A DNA stretch of 64,000 nucleotides. Origin: Punica granatum (Eukaryota; Streptophyta; Magnoliopsida; Myrtales; Lythraceae). Shown here one piece after another: positions 1 through 9,833 of the stretch. The translations under genes were made by a program, and so were the position numbers. The DNA lies in contig NC_045131.1 of the NCBI RefSeq assembly GCF_007655135.1, forward strand, positions 19,328,001 to 19,392,000, read 5' to 3'. The notes beneath the pieces are model-generated. The model searched no databases, was not told the DNA's origin, and saw only the letters and a list, made by a program, of their open reading frames with translations. The number at the start of each line of letters is the position of its first letter. The first letter of the stretch is position 1.

Positions 1-2329
1 ATTCACGAATGGGCTCCAGGCATGAACAAACCCTTCAAGTGGCACTAGGACCATCCCAGAGATGCTCTATTGGTTCTGTCGGACCTATTCGACTCGCCAG
101 TCCTCATGAGACCCGGCTCCTCGAGCCTTCCCTAGGACGGCTGCACATGCCAACCCGTAATCGGGGAAAGTACACTTATGTGGCCCCTAGTCACGGTCTG
201 CCCACTGCAGGGTGGTGATGACTAAACTCTCGGAATTGAGTGTCCCTCACGCGCGGCACCCCATGGGTCGCACGCTGGACGATGGGACTCCACATGAGAT
301 CACTTTACATTTTTTACCGTACATTCCACCAAACAATCGCCTAATGTACCATCTTCTTTGACATCTCTCACAGGGACACGCCGGTCACAGGCAAAGAACG
401 ATACACAGGTTCACATCTCCTTGAGAATTCCTCTCGGACCCTTTCCTCATACTTCGACGAAGGAGGTTTCCGACGAATATGTACCCCCCATGAAGCCGAA
501 GATAGAGACTATCGAACAAACCGATCAACCTCGAAGCATGCGTCTCCATCGAGATCGAGCGGCACCTCAGGGCAAATCGGGTCTTCCCTACTATAAAGAA
601 CTATCACTGACAACATGCAACAATAAGCCCTGAGGCAGGACACAATCGGCTTCAAGAGCGCCTATCATCCAAAGGGCACCCTCCACGGGAGCGACAATGC
701 ACAATCGGGAGCGGCGATCGCACTAGACGCCCGACACAAATCACAAAGACCGGGGCATCCCCGTCCAACATTCACGAGAAGCAACCTTGGTCACCCACAC
801 TCCTGGGGCAATTTTGTTTTCTTTTTAGACAATAGGGGAAAGGACTTGTAAAGTTTGCAAGGACAAAAGACGCGAAGTTCGGCTTTCGAGTGCACAAGAA
901 TCAGACTTCTGAGAAAAACAGCCATCACAAAATTGGGCTAGGACAACAAAGTACATCAAGTCTCCATGGGGCGAAGCAAACAAAAGCAGCCTCGGTGATG
1001 CAAAGTCGAGGAGTTTCAAACGAATACAAGGGGCAAAATACAGACCCCAGCTGCAAGAAAAAATAGAGCGAAAAGAAGCGGGAAAAACCCGCCAATGAAG
1101 AGAGAGAGGAAAGATGCGGGAAAAACCCGCCAACGAACAAAACTCCGGCATCGCCAATTTGAAGAAGAAATCAACAAACCCCGACAAAAAGGGGGGAGCA
1201 GCGGACGCAACTCCTCGACGGAGACAGAACGTAACGCACTTGGAAGTTGAATCCTTCGAACCCTTCGCCCTTGCAAACTCGTGAGACAAAAGAATCGAGC
1301 CCGCTAGGTCGAAAACCCCTCGGGGCGACCTAGGCAAAAACTGGGGCAGGAGAGAGGCACGACTGAAAATCCCGAGGCGGGCGGTCGTGGCAAAAGGAGA
1401 GCTCATCCCCTTTAGGTTGAGAGGTACAGTCCTGAGGCGGGTGACCGTAGCAAAAGGAGAGTAAAATGAGAGATAAACAAAATAGTCACCCTGGGCCTTC
1501 GCACACTGCGTAGACCAGGGATCCCCCAAGGGAAATGACCAGGTTATCTACTCCAACACAATCCCCAATCGGCTCTCCTACCGAACTCAACCGTCCAAGG
1601 CGGATTCTTCTTCAAGCACAGCGGGCGACCAAGCACGCAATCCAAACAGCCAACACCAACCGAAGGACGGAAGAGAAGGGGGTACATCTCACGGCAAGCG
1701 TGAACTCGTGTATCCTTTTAGCCTTGGGCAACGTGCTCCCCAAGCTTTCTCTTTTCTCTTTGTCATTGCACAACTCCAAAATGGGTCACAGCCACCCTTC
1801 AATCGGCTACCGCAAAGCCAAAATCCTAGACATTTCTTTCCGGGAGTCTAGTCATAACACTCTGAAAATGACTAGACCGAGGTCTGACCAAATTTGAACA
1901 AAATTCCGCATGCGGGTTACAAATGCAGCCGCCCTACGATACCCTGATGAGAAGGGTCCTAAGTTCACGGGCGCGTCGAACCATCGATAGAACCGCTTGG
2001 GCACCTTTGAGAACGTCTCGATATGCCCATGCAAGGCCAACAGGAGCCCCGGAGGCCTCACATCGGGGCCTCTGAAAGCGGGAGCCCCATTCGCATCACC
2101 AAAGCAAAAACTCTCCACGGGTCGCCCAGGCAACCCGAAACTGAAGAGCACGCGTTACAAACACTTCATTTTACTTGTGCTTACAAATCGCTAGTAATCC
2201 CATGACTTACTAATGATGTCAGGATCACAGGTACAACAAACACGGGAACTACGGCAGACTCTGATTCCCGACTCCTCGGGATACGTAGGCACTTTACCCT
2301 AGAGTTCGAGTCCCTCATCGCAAGACTGG
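1..2329 (+). mobile_element. Internal non-coding fragment of a Tat-type (Ty3/Gypsy) element, inverted
   Basis: No gene is seen. The stretch is the reverse complement, at moderate identity, of about 26960-29470 in element II. Shared landmarks include a phrase around 2230-2290 that reappears inverted at 26980-27050 and again, same orientation, at 47500-47600, and hairpins at 1300-1450 that match 27890-27990 inverted. Its sense strand is therefore plus. It ends exactly where the TG of the next LTR begins. Several open frames of 60-120 codons on either strand have no recognisable domain and are treated as chance. Confidence 0.7.
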
Positions 2330-3084
2330 TGTACGGACCCGAATGTGGACTCTCGTCGGGGCCCGCATCGCGCGCTTTTGGATCGCGCGGCTTGGTCGGA
2401 ACGTCCACCTTCCCGCGGGGGCGCGCGTCGGACACGCGTGAGAGAAGGAGTCGCCACTTATCATTTTACGACCCGAAGGTCGAGGGCGGATAAGTTACCC
2501 TGGGTCTAGGGGTATGGAACACCTAGTTTGTTGTTAAGGCATTGATCTGTGCGGAACCGGAAAATCCGTGTTCGGGGGTTCATGTTACGTGCGGGCCTAT
2601 ATCCCGCACGCCCTTTCGGTACTCTGGTTTGCTAGGCTTGCATGTTTTATTATTTACCGCGTGAATTAAGCTGCACTCGGCTCGCACGTTTTGACACCGG
2701 ATATTCGATGAACCAAACGATGTCGGTTGAGAAGCCGGGAGAGAAGTAAATCTATATGTCGGGGAATTGGTTCACAATCTTGCGTTACAGTTCATCGAAC
2801 CATTGAGGTTGAATCCTTGCGTGAACCAGAACCGCGATATCTTGGATTCACTTGTGTCTGGGCAAGCATTAGACCGATTCGATTAATTCGACTCTCGGAC
2901 CGTTCGCTCACCGACTGGAATTCTTACAGAATAAATGCACCAAATAGAATCCTTACAATGCTCTCAAAAACAATAAATACAAATTGCAAAAGGGTCGAAT
3001 TCCAATCGTTTTGCGTTCGGTTATTATTCCACTCCAACTCACCGTGAGTTTAGGGAAAAGACCGAAGAACTGAAATTCAATGGA

Positions 3085-3190
3085 CGCTCTCACTGAATAA
3101 GGCGTTGGACCCTGTGACTGTTGATTAGGGTGTTGGACCCTGTGCTCGATGATTAGGGCGTTGAACCCTAATATTATTCGGCCTAGGGAT
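3085..3190. repeat. Short imperfect direct repeat inside LTR 1
   Basis: Three imperfect copies of a phrase of about 33 bp containing GTTGGACCCTG or GTTGAACCCTA, each followed by a variant of GATTAGGG. The same block is at 33605-33700 in LTR 3 and, inverted and diverged, at about 59000-59090. It is a minor internal repeat of the LTR family. Confidence 0.55.
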
Positions 3191-5149
3191 CAGGCTCGAC
3201 CCGCATGGCAAACAGGTGCGGAAAGATAACACGCAACATGTTAATAACAGACAAAGTGTTTGTTATTGTCGTGTTTACGTGAATTAACAGATTATTAACC
3301 CAGGGGTGTTTTTGCAAGCAAATGCCATATGCTAAACAATCAAACATGTGCCAACGTTTTAGCATTCGGCTTTGTTTTGAGAACTTGACAAAGAGAGTCA
3401 AATCTCAGGTGTGTGAATCGCTTTTACAGTTGTTCTGTATTGTGACACTGAATTACCACTGAATTAACCAAACTCGTGTTTTGACTCTAGATTTGGAATC
3501 TAGAATTCCTCCTAACCATTATCTAGTGTTTGGTTAGGTCGAGTGAAAGGTTAATCAGCATTTCACAGGTTTTCTGACAAGGATCAACTGTTCTAGTTAC
3601 CCGAGTCTATGTTAGGATAGCAGAAACTCATCAGTTAGATAAGAAAAGGCTATGCAGATGAACCTGCACCTGAACAGGTAGCCCGTTCTTATCCCGTACT
3701 GTAGTGTTTCTATTATGCTAACCTTAAAGATGTCGCGGGGTTGTGAAAAGATGATTTTGCCCTTTATTAGAAAATGGTTTTCAGAAAAAAGGGGAAACAT
3801 CACAGTGCGGGCCACCTCGGCCTGTAGCCGGTGTCGACCGATTCCCTGGATCATCCAGGGTTGTGCAAGAACCCTGAAAAAGCCAAAGAATCGGTTGATC
3901 TGTCCGGAAGTGATCCAGAAAGATCTTCCGTATCTTGACATGAGTTACCTGGAATCAAGTGAAAACTCAAGTTGAGACACAAAAGCCCTTTTTAGACGTC
4001 CATGCCACGTCGGACCGCGCGTTTCGGGTTTTGAAATTGATAAGTTTAAAAAGGGCACCAACATCCTTTGACGACTCGTCGACGCGAGTTATCAGTTAAT
4101 GTCCAATTCGGGTAAACTTTATCAGTATGAAGTGAGTTTAATCGTGTGAGCGTCCCGATTAACCCGTTTGTGGAATTAATGCTTAAGGGTTGTGCCGAAT
4201 GCATTAATTGTGAAAACGATTCGCGACTCGACGACCAAGATGATTCCATAAGGATCGAGAATAATTTGGTCCAATAACCGAAACTATCCTCATAACCAAA
4301 TGGACCCGAATGAGTCATCGATACTCGAATCCATGCATGCTTTGTTTAAAAGAGTCTTTACATGATATTTTAATATGGGAATCGTAAAGACATTGAAGTA
4401 AAACTTCACATCATCCGATCAACAAATTAAACTTGAGATAAGGAATTCATTCTTGACTCAAGGAAGGCCAAGAAGCCCTCGGCTTCATCTTGTGAAGGGT
4501 GGCCGAAGGTTCTCATGGCTCTATCCGAGTCACGAACGATTTCCTAATCGTGGTTTAATTATTTCTCGCATGCTCAAACATCGACCGTGATAAATAGCAC
4601 CCTTTTTTAACAAAAGCCGGCGTTATCACGATTTGTTTAGCTCATTCAAACATACAAACATTCACAAACGTGTTAATTAAGGAAAAGGATAACATAACAC
4701 CGGCTTCATGCATGCAATAATGATAAACAAACTCGGAAATTAACTTGAATAGGCTAAGGAGACCGATCTTAACCCGAAAAGAGCAATTTAAATCTCAACC
4801 CTCTCCTTTAGAGAATTGGCCGAGACTTAATGTGCCATAATAGGGTCGGGATAGTCTTCTTTATGATGATCCAAGCCCCTTTCCGACATGGTAGCAAGTC
4901 CTAAGATAGTGTACGTGTATAATATAACATAAAATTGCATAAAAATTAAATCTTGTGAATGAAACATGCATGAAAACACCATAATACTCCATAGCCATGC
5001 AAAAATATAAAAAGTCCTAACTCCTCTAAGTCGAAAGTGTTTTACCTAGCCTCGGAATACAAGGAAAGAGTCGGGGAAGTGTTTGAGAGTCGGGTGACTC
5101 GGTGGAACCCTTAAAAGGGTATTCGGGTGCAAGGATGGACGTGCACGGG

Positions 5150-5590
5150 CACGGTCGAGCACGGTGACGGGAGCTAGTGGGCACGGGCGTGCGCTGGTGA
5201 CGGGCGCGGGCGTGCGCTGGTGACGGGCGCGGGCGTTCACTGGTGACGGGCGCGGGCGTGCGCGGATAACGGGCGCGGCGTGCGCTGGTGACGGGCGGGG
5301 CGCGCGGGGTGACGGGCGCGGGTGCGCTGGTGACGGGCGCGGGCGTGCGGGGGTGGCGGGCGTGCGTGAGGTGACGGGCGCGGGCGTGCGCTGGTGACGG
5401 GCGCGGCGTGCGCTGGTGACGGGCGCGGGCGTGCGGGGTGACGGGCGCGGGCGTGCGCTGGTGACGGGCGCGGCGTGCGCGGGTGACGCCTGGTGACGGA
5501 TGCTGGCTGCGCTCGGTGACGCCTGGCTGCGGATGCTGGCTGCGCTCGGTGACGCCTGGCTGCGCTCGGTGACGCCTGGTGACGGGCACT
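5150..5590. repeat. GC-rich minisatellite in LTR 1, about 23-bp unit
   Basis: Tandem units built on GTGACGGGCGCGGGCGTGCG, about 23 bp each with 1-bp indels, run from about 5190 to 5480. Related units carrying GACGCCTGG follow to 5580. The same position in the other LTRs holds a 67-bp version. The minus strand stays open in all three frames across it because the sequence lacks T-A-rich triplets, so the 119-201 codon open frames here are not genes. Confidence 0.85.
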
Positions 5591-5910
5591 GTTCACCCGA
5601 GAGCTCCAACTTCACCCGAAATGATCCAAAATGATAAGCAAACGACTCCAAACTAAAAAACTGGGTTCAGAAATGGAATCCTTGGGTCCGAAACATGTCG
5701 TCTATGAAGTTTGAAGAATTTTGGGTATAAGTCGGAATAGTGCCCGCTATGGATCCCGACCTAAACTCCAAAGCTATTTGGCTTGATTCTTGATTTTCAT
5801 GAAGTTCTTTGCTTGCTGCTGGTTCCTAAGGAGTTGAGAGCATTTTCTAGAGGGAGAAACTAGCAAGATGAGGTGTGCTTCATGAATGATTAGCTTAATC
5901 ACAAATAGGC

Positions 5911-5920
5911 AATATATATG
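5911..5920 (-). promoter_or_regulatory. Candidate LTR promoter TATA box (LTR 1)
   Basis: AATATATATG on the plus strand (TATA-like on minus), at the position matching TATATA at 23851 and 37692 in the other LTRs. In the better copies, transcription on the minus strand would then enter a CT-rich stretch (TCTCTCTCTAGC), which is typical of plant initiation regions. If right, U3 is about 1.6 kb and the minisatellite lies in the transcribed R-U5 part. Inference only. Confidence 0.4.
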
Positions 5921-7523
5921 TGAAGCTAATAATCAATTAAGCAAAACAAAGCACCATTAAGGGCCTCATTAATGAAGGTCGGTTGCCCTAATGGAGATGA
6001 GGATGAATGTCATCCAAGTATCTTGATGAGGAAGAGCCAAGAAGCATTAATGGAGGTGGAGTTAATGGCTTGAGTATTGACTTGGAAGACCAAAGATATT
6101 TTGGGCTAGGTGAGGGCAAGAGAGGAAAGGGGAAAAGGCCGAAAAGTTTGGGGCAAAGGGCGGTTGCCCTTGGGCAGCCCGTGGGTCCCACGGCTTGTGA
6201 GGAGAAACCGGGAAAAGACTCGGGTCTCGATTGGTCGCGTATTCGAAGTTCGTGGTTCGAATTGAACGTCGAATTGTCGGTATACGCGTGAAAACGGAGT
6301 TAATGAGCCCAAGATTGACATTTTCTATTGAGAAATGTCCCGGATGTGTGTGGGGCTCGGGAGCCGATTTTGCCCATTGCAAGTGATCGGGGCGAAGTTG
6401 TCCGCTTCGGACAGCATTTCCCGTGTCTGCATCTCATGTTGGTCATTTTGGCATAAGTTGTCAAACCACGTGAACAATCATCTCTTAAGCCGGTAATGCT
6501 AACGTGGGGCCGGAGACGTCCTAGGAGGCCGAGACTGGTTTTCTCAAGATGACTTCTGAGTTGCTTGGGCACTCCGGAGATTACTGTAATCTCTGTTTGT
6601 CAAGATTAGACCTCCAAGGACTTGAAGAGTGTATCTGAGACCTCTAAAGCACTGTTTGAGAGATCTAGATGAGTTGTGTGAATTATTCCGACGACTCCAC
6701 ATTGAGCCTTAAGAAGGCTAGCATTGTGTAACGTAAGCATTCGGCGTCAAATTTCCCCAAAGAGGACCTCCGGATATGGATTTCCACTGAAAATGGTCAT
6801 TTCCGCTCTTCGGAGGTTACTCGGGAAACCGCGAAGGGTTTTGCTGTCTGTTTTGCCCAATTGTGAATGTCTGCTAGAGTTTTCTGGGCAATGCGGTATG
6901 AACTTCGTTTGCCGTAATTCCATCTGACCCTTCTCTGGCTATGCTATTCTGAAGAGGGGTATGCTTGTTTTGCCGTTCGGAAGTTATTTGAAGTGTCTGT
7001 GTGACTTCCAAAAGACAATCTGAAGCGTTGTTCCTACTCTGTGTGCTGATGGGGCATGGCCGCGTCTGATATTTGGAATTAACTTTTCTCCAGGAAACCG
7101 GCATTTTTGGACTTCCACTGAAAAGTTGTCTATATACAGAAAGTTGTTCTGTATAGAACAGATGATTTGTAAAATGCCTTTGGGGACATTTTTCATCTAT
7201 TTGGCACTGGTGTGGATTTTTGGAGTCCAATATTCACTATCTTCCGATGACCGAGCGAACTATCGGAAAATAGTGCCGTCCGTGTAATACACTGAAAACG
7301 CCGGTTTTGGGCATTGTTGAGTTCTTTGGTCGCTCTGTTCCCCTTTGGTGACCCCTAGAGTCCTTCTGTCATGTCCATGGGCCATTTGCTCAATTTTGCC
7401 AACTTGAGGATGAATAGTGATTTCTTGCTCTGCCGAGCCGTTTTCTGTATTCTGCTCAAGTCGTGGCTTGGGTCATTGCTAATATCATTGTTTGGAATGG
7501 TGAGCCAAAATGGGGTGCTGACA

Positions 7524-7545
7524 GCTTGCCCCTCTTTGACTGCTT
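7524..7545 (-). other. Polypurine tract of element I
   Basis: The plus strand reads GCTTGCCCCTCTTTGACTGC, so the minus strand has AAAGAGGGGCAAGC directly before the 3' LTR's TGTCAGCACC. The same tract lies beside the LTR ends at 25431, 55452 and (plus sense) 49583. It primes plus-strand DNA synthesis in LTR elements. Confidence 0.8.
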
Positions 7546-7732
7546 GCTCGAGTAGAGGATGCAATCAAAGATTTCAAAAGCACCCCAGTTTGATAGCAAT
7601 GATCAAAATGGAATTTCCTATATGGCCCTCTCCTTTTTGTTTTGGATATGTAGGATGTTGTACCTAATAATATGGTGAGATGTGCACAATAACATGTAGA
7701 GTTCGGAACAAAGCTGAAACAGGCAATTAAAG

Positions 7733-7886
7733 TCGGGACTGACCCGACGGGGACTGACCCCAATGCAAGAAAAGTAATCGGGACTGACCCGAAGGGGTTT
7801 GCAATATGCACGAAAAGTAATCGGGACTGACCCGAAGGGGACTAACCCCAATGCAAGAAAAGTAATCGGGACTGACCCGAAGGGGT
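7733..7886. repeat. 45-bp tandem repeat in the 3' UTR of element I
   Basis: About three and a half copies, some partial, of a 45-bp unit containing AATCGGGACTGACCCGAAGG and a trailing CCCCAATGCAAGAAAAG. Four to five fuller copies occur at 25647-25849 in element II. The unit is 15 codons long, so it gives repetitive open frames on both strands, which I do not count as genes. Confidence 0.8.
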
Positions 7887-8052
7887 TTGCAATATGCACG
7901 GGGCGCATACCGAATGAACTGCATGGTTCAAAGGCGCCTACCCGGTGGACTTGCGAGATGCACGAGCGCTTGCTCGGCGAGTTTGCAATATGCACGGGGC
8001 GCATACCGAATGAATTGCATGGTTCAAAGGCGCCTACCCGGTGGACTTGCGA
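7886..8052. repeat. 96-bp direct repeat, two copies, 3' UTR of element I
   Basis: Two copies of a 96-bp unit starting TTTGCAATATGCACGGGGCG at 7886 and 7982. The second runs straight into the 56-bp array. The same order is present at 25850-26014 in element II. Confidence 0.8.
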
Positions 8053-8727
8053 TGTGCACTGCAATCCTGAGAGGGTGCACGCTAATGAAAATGCATTGCG
8101 GAAATAAATGTGCACTGCGGTCCTGAGAGGGTGCACGCTAATGAAAATGCATTGCGGAAATAAATGTGCACTGCAGTCCTGAGAGGGTGCACGCTAATGA
8201 AAGTGCATTGCGGAAATAAATGTGCACTGCAGTCCTGAGAGGGTGCACGCTAATGAAAATGCATTGCGGAAATAAATGTGCACTGCGGTCCTGAGAGGGT
8301 GCACGCTAATGAAAATGCATTGCGGAAATAAATGTGCACTGCAGTCCTGAGAGGGTGCACGCTAATGAAAGTGCATTGCGGAAATAAATGTGCACTGCAG
8401 TCCTGAGAGGGTGCACGCTAATGAAAGTGCATTGCGGAAATAAATGTGCACTGCAGTCCTGAGAGGGTGCACGCTAATGAAAATGCATTGCGGAAATAAA
8501 TGTGCACTGCGGTCCTGAGAGGGTGCACGCTAATGAAAATGCATTGCGGAAATAAATGTGCACTGCGGTCCTGAGAGGGTGCACGCTAATGAAAGTGCAT
8601 TGCGGAAATAAATGTGCACTGCGGTCCTGAGAGGGTGCACGCTAATGAAAGTGCATTGCGGAAATAAATGTGCACTGCAGTCCTGAGAGGGTGCACGCTA
8701 ATGAAAGTGCATTGCAGAAATAAATGT
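8053..8727. repeat. 56-bp tandem repeat array, 12 copies, 3' UTR of element I
   Basis: Twelve head-to-tail units of exactly 56 bp beginning TGTGCACTGCGGTCCTGAGA, with a few alternating single-base variants (GCGGTCC/GCAGTCC, AAAATGC/AAAGTGC). Each unit contains inverted matches between TGCAC-type ends, so it can fold as a hairpin. Element II has eight copies at 26015-26463. Reads as a tandem repeat, not a CRISPR array: there are no spacers. Confidence 0.9.
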
Positions 8728-9375
8728 GTGAGAAGTAAATGCAAACACTGGGGAGTGGTGTGAGGTGTGGAAGGAATCATTGTGTTCCTTCCCTCGTTGA
8801 TTTCGTCCATGTCGCAATCAATGCTGTGGTGGGACGTTTCATTGCTCGCCAACTGATTGCGATGTAACTGAGTGCCTGGAGTGTTGTCCTGAAGGTCTCT
8901 CTTCGGATTTAGACTGTAGTCTTTGGCATAAGACAGACATGCATTCGTCAAAAAGAAACTCTTTTCGGGGTTCAAATCCTGCTTCCTGCAACTAGAATCA
9001 AAAGGGCTAATAGTGGTTGTCAATCCTACTCTATAGCCATAATGAAGATGTATCAAGAAGTCTGAATAATAATGCTTTGGGGATTTGAACATGATGACCA
9101 TTTAAAGGGGTGGTCGTCTCCCACTAGATTGTGACTCGACAAAAGGCTTATATTTACAGAATGGGCTTGACCCGTAGAATTTGCATTAAGGAAAATGGAA
9201 GGATTTTGGGATCCTCCATATCAAGGATACGACGATTCGACTGCATGTCGAAACGTGTCTTGTGCTGTGAGAGTCAAAGAGAGTTTGCTTGCATCGGAGA
9301 CTGCCAAACTACTACTTGTTGTCGCTTCACACTGAGTGTAGTTGTTACTTCATAGTCGAGCTGCCGAAGGCCCCT
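8728..9375 (-). other. Non-coding part of element I 3' UTR
   Basis: Nothing coding is seen. 8728-8870 matches 26464-26610 of element II and, inverted, 49190-49330. 9131-9360 matches about 56500-56820 in the interior of the older element IV, including the shared phrase GGGATCCTCC near 9208 and 56640. It links pol to the repeat arrays. Confidence 0.6.
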
Positions 9376-9660
9376 AACTTTTGCCTAGGTCGCAAGATGC
9401 GTGACGACCTAGCGGGGTATTCTTTTAGACTCTTTTCTCATTTAGAGCTCACCTTTTGCTATGACCGTCCCAATTGGATTTGGTCATACCTCTCGGTTCC
9501 TCTAACTTTTGCCTAGAGCGCCTTTTCGGGTTTTCACTCTAGCGAGGATTTCGCTTTGTACTCTCCTTTTGCCACGATTCCCCTTTTTCGGGATTTTAAA
9601 CCGTGCCCCTCATTCCCTAATTTTTGCCTAGGCCGCCTCAAAGAGGTTTTCAACCTAGCG
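9376..9660 (-). other. Cluster of five small hairpins after pol
   Basis: Five units share the layout TTTTGC, stem, 12-18 nt loop, matching stem, GC or CC. The stems are CTAGGTCG (9385-9392) with CGACCTAG (9405-9412); TATGACC (9460-9466) with GGTCATA (9482-9488); CTAGAG (9513-9518) with CTCTAG (9537-9542); CACG (about 9573) with CGTG (about 9602); and CTAGG with CCTAG near 9629-9658. The stem sequence changes between units while pairing is kept. The same kind of unit is at 27840-27990 and, inverted, 1290-1450. Role unknown; RNA structure of the element transcript is the simplest reading. Confidence 0.6.
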
Positions 9661-9833
9661 GGAGATTTACTATTTTTCTCTCAGGACAAGTTCAGAGAAA
9701 GGGAAAAAGGCAGAAGCGGGGAGTGTATTAATAAGCGGAAATGAAAATGCTGGGAGATTGTACATGCGAAGAAAGTAAAGAAATGTAAATGTGCATTTGA
9801 GGAAAACATCCACGTGGAATGAGAGAAACACTA

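Larger units (their letters stand above)
2330..7523 (-). mobile_element. LTR 1: 3' LTR of element I (Tat-type), 5194 bp
   Basis: On the plus strand it starts TGTACGGACC and ends GGTGCTGACA, so it has TG...CA ends, and it is followed directly by a polypurine-tract complement. The first 2.7 kb (2330-5040) is about 97-99% identical by eye to 32842-35560. The last 1.2 kb (6300-7523) is about 90-95% identical to 38100-39323. The block in between, about 5600-6300, is strongly diverged and shorter than in LTR 3. It holds a 23-bp GC-rich tandem array and a TATA-like site. No protein-coding gene is supported in it. Confidence 0.85.

Noticed and set aside
825..1529. 234-codon minus frame with hydrophobic, Phe/Ser-rich content
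   Set aside because: Related frames at 28011-28380 shift and stop differently, so the protein is not conserved even though the DNA is. Treated as chance in element spacer.
5026..5651. Open frames of 119-201 codons on minus
   Set aside because: Same cause: the 23-bp GC-rich minisatellite in LTR 1.
8053..8727. Possible CRISPR array
   Set aside because: Units are contiguous with no unique spacers, and the context is a plant retrotransposon 3' UTR.
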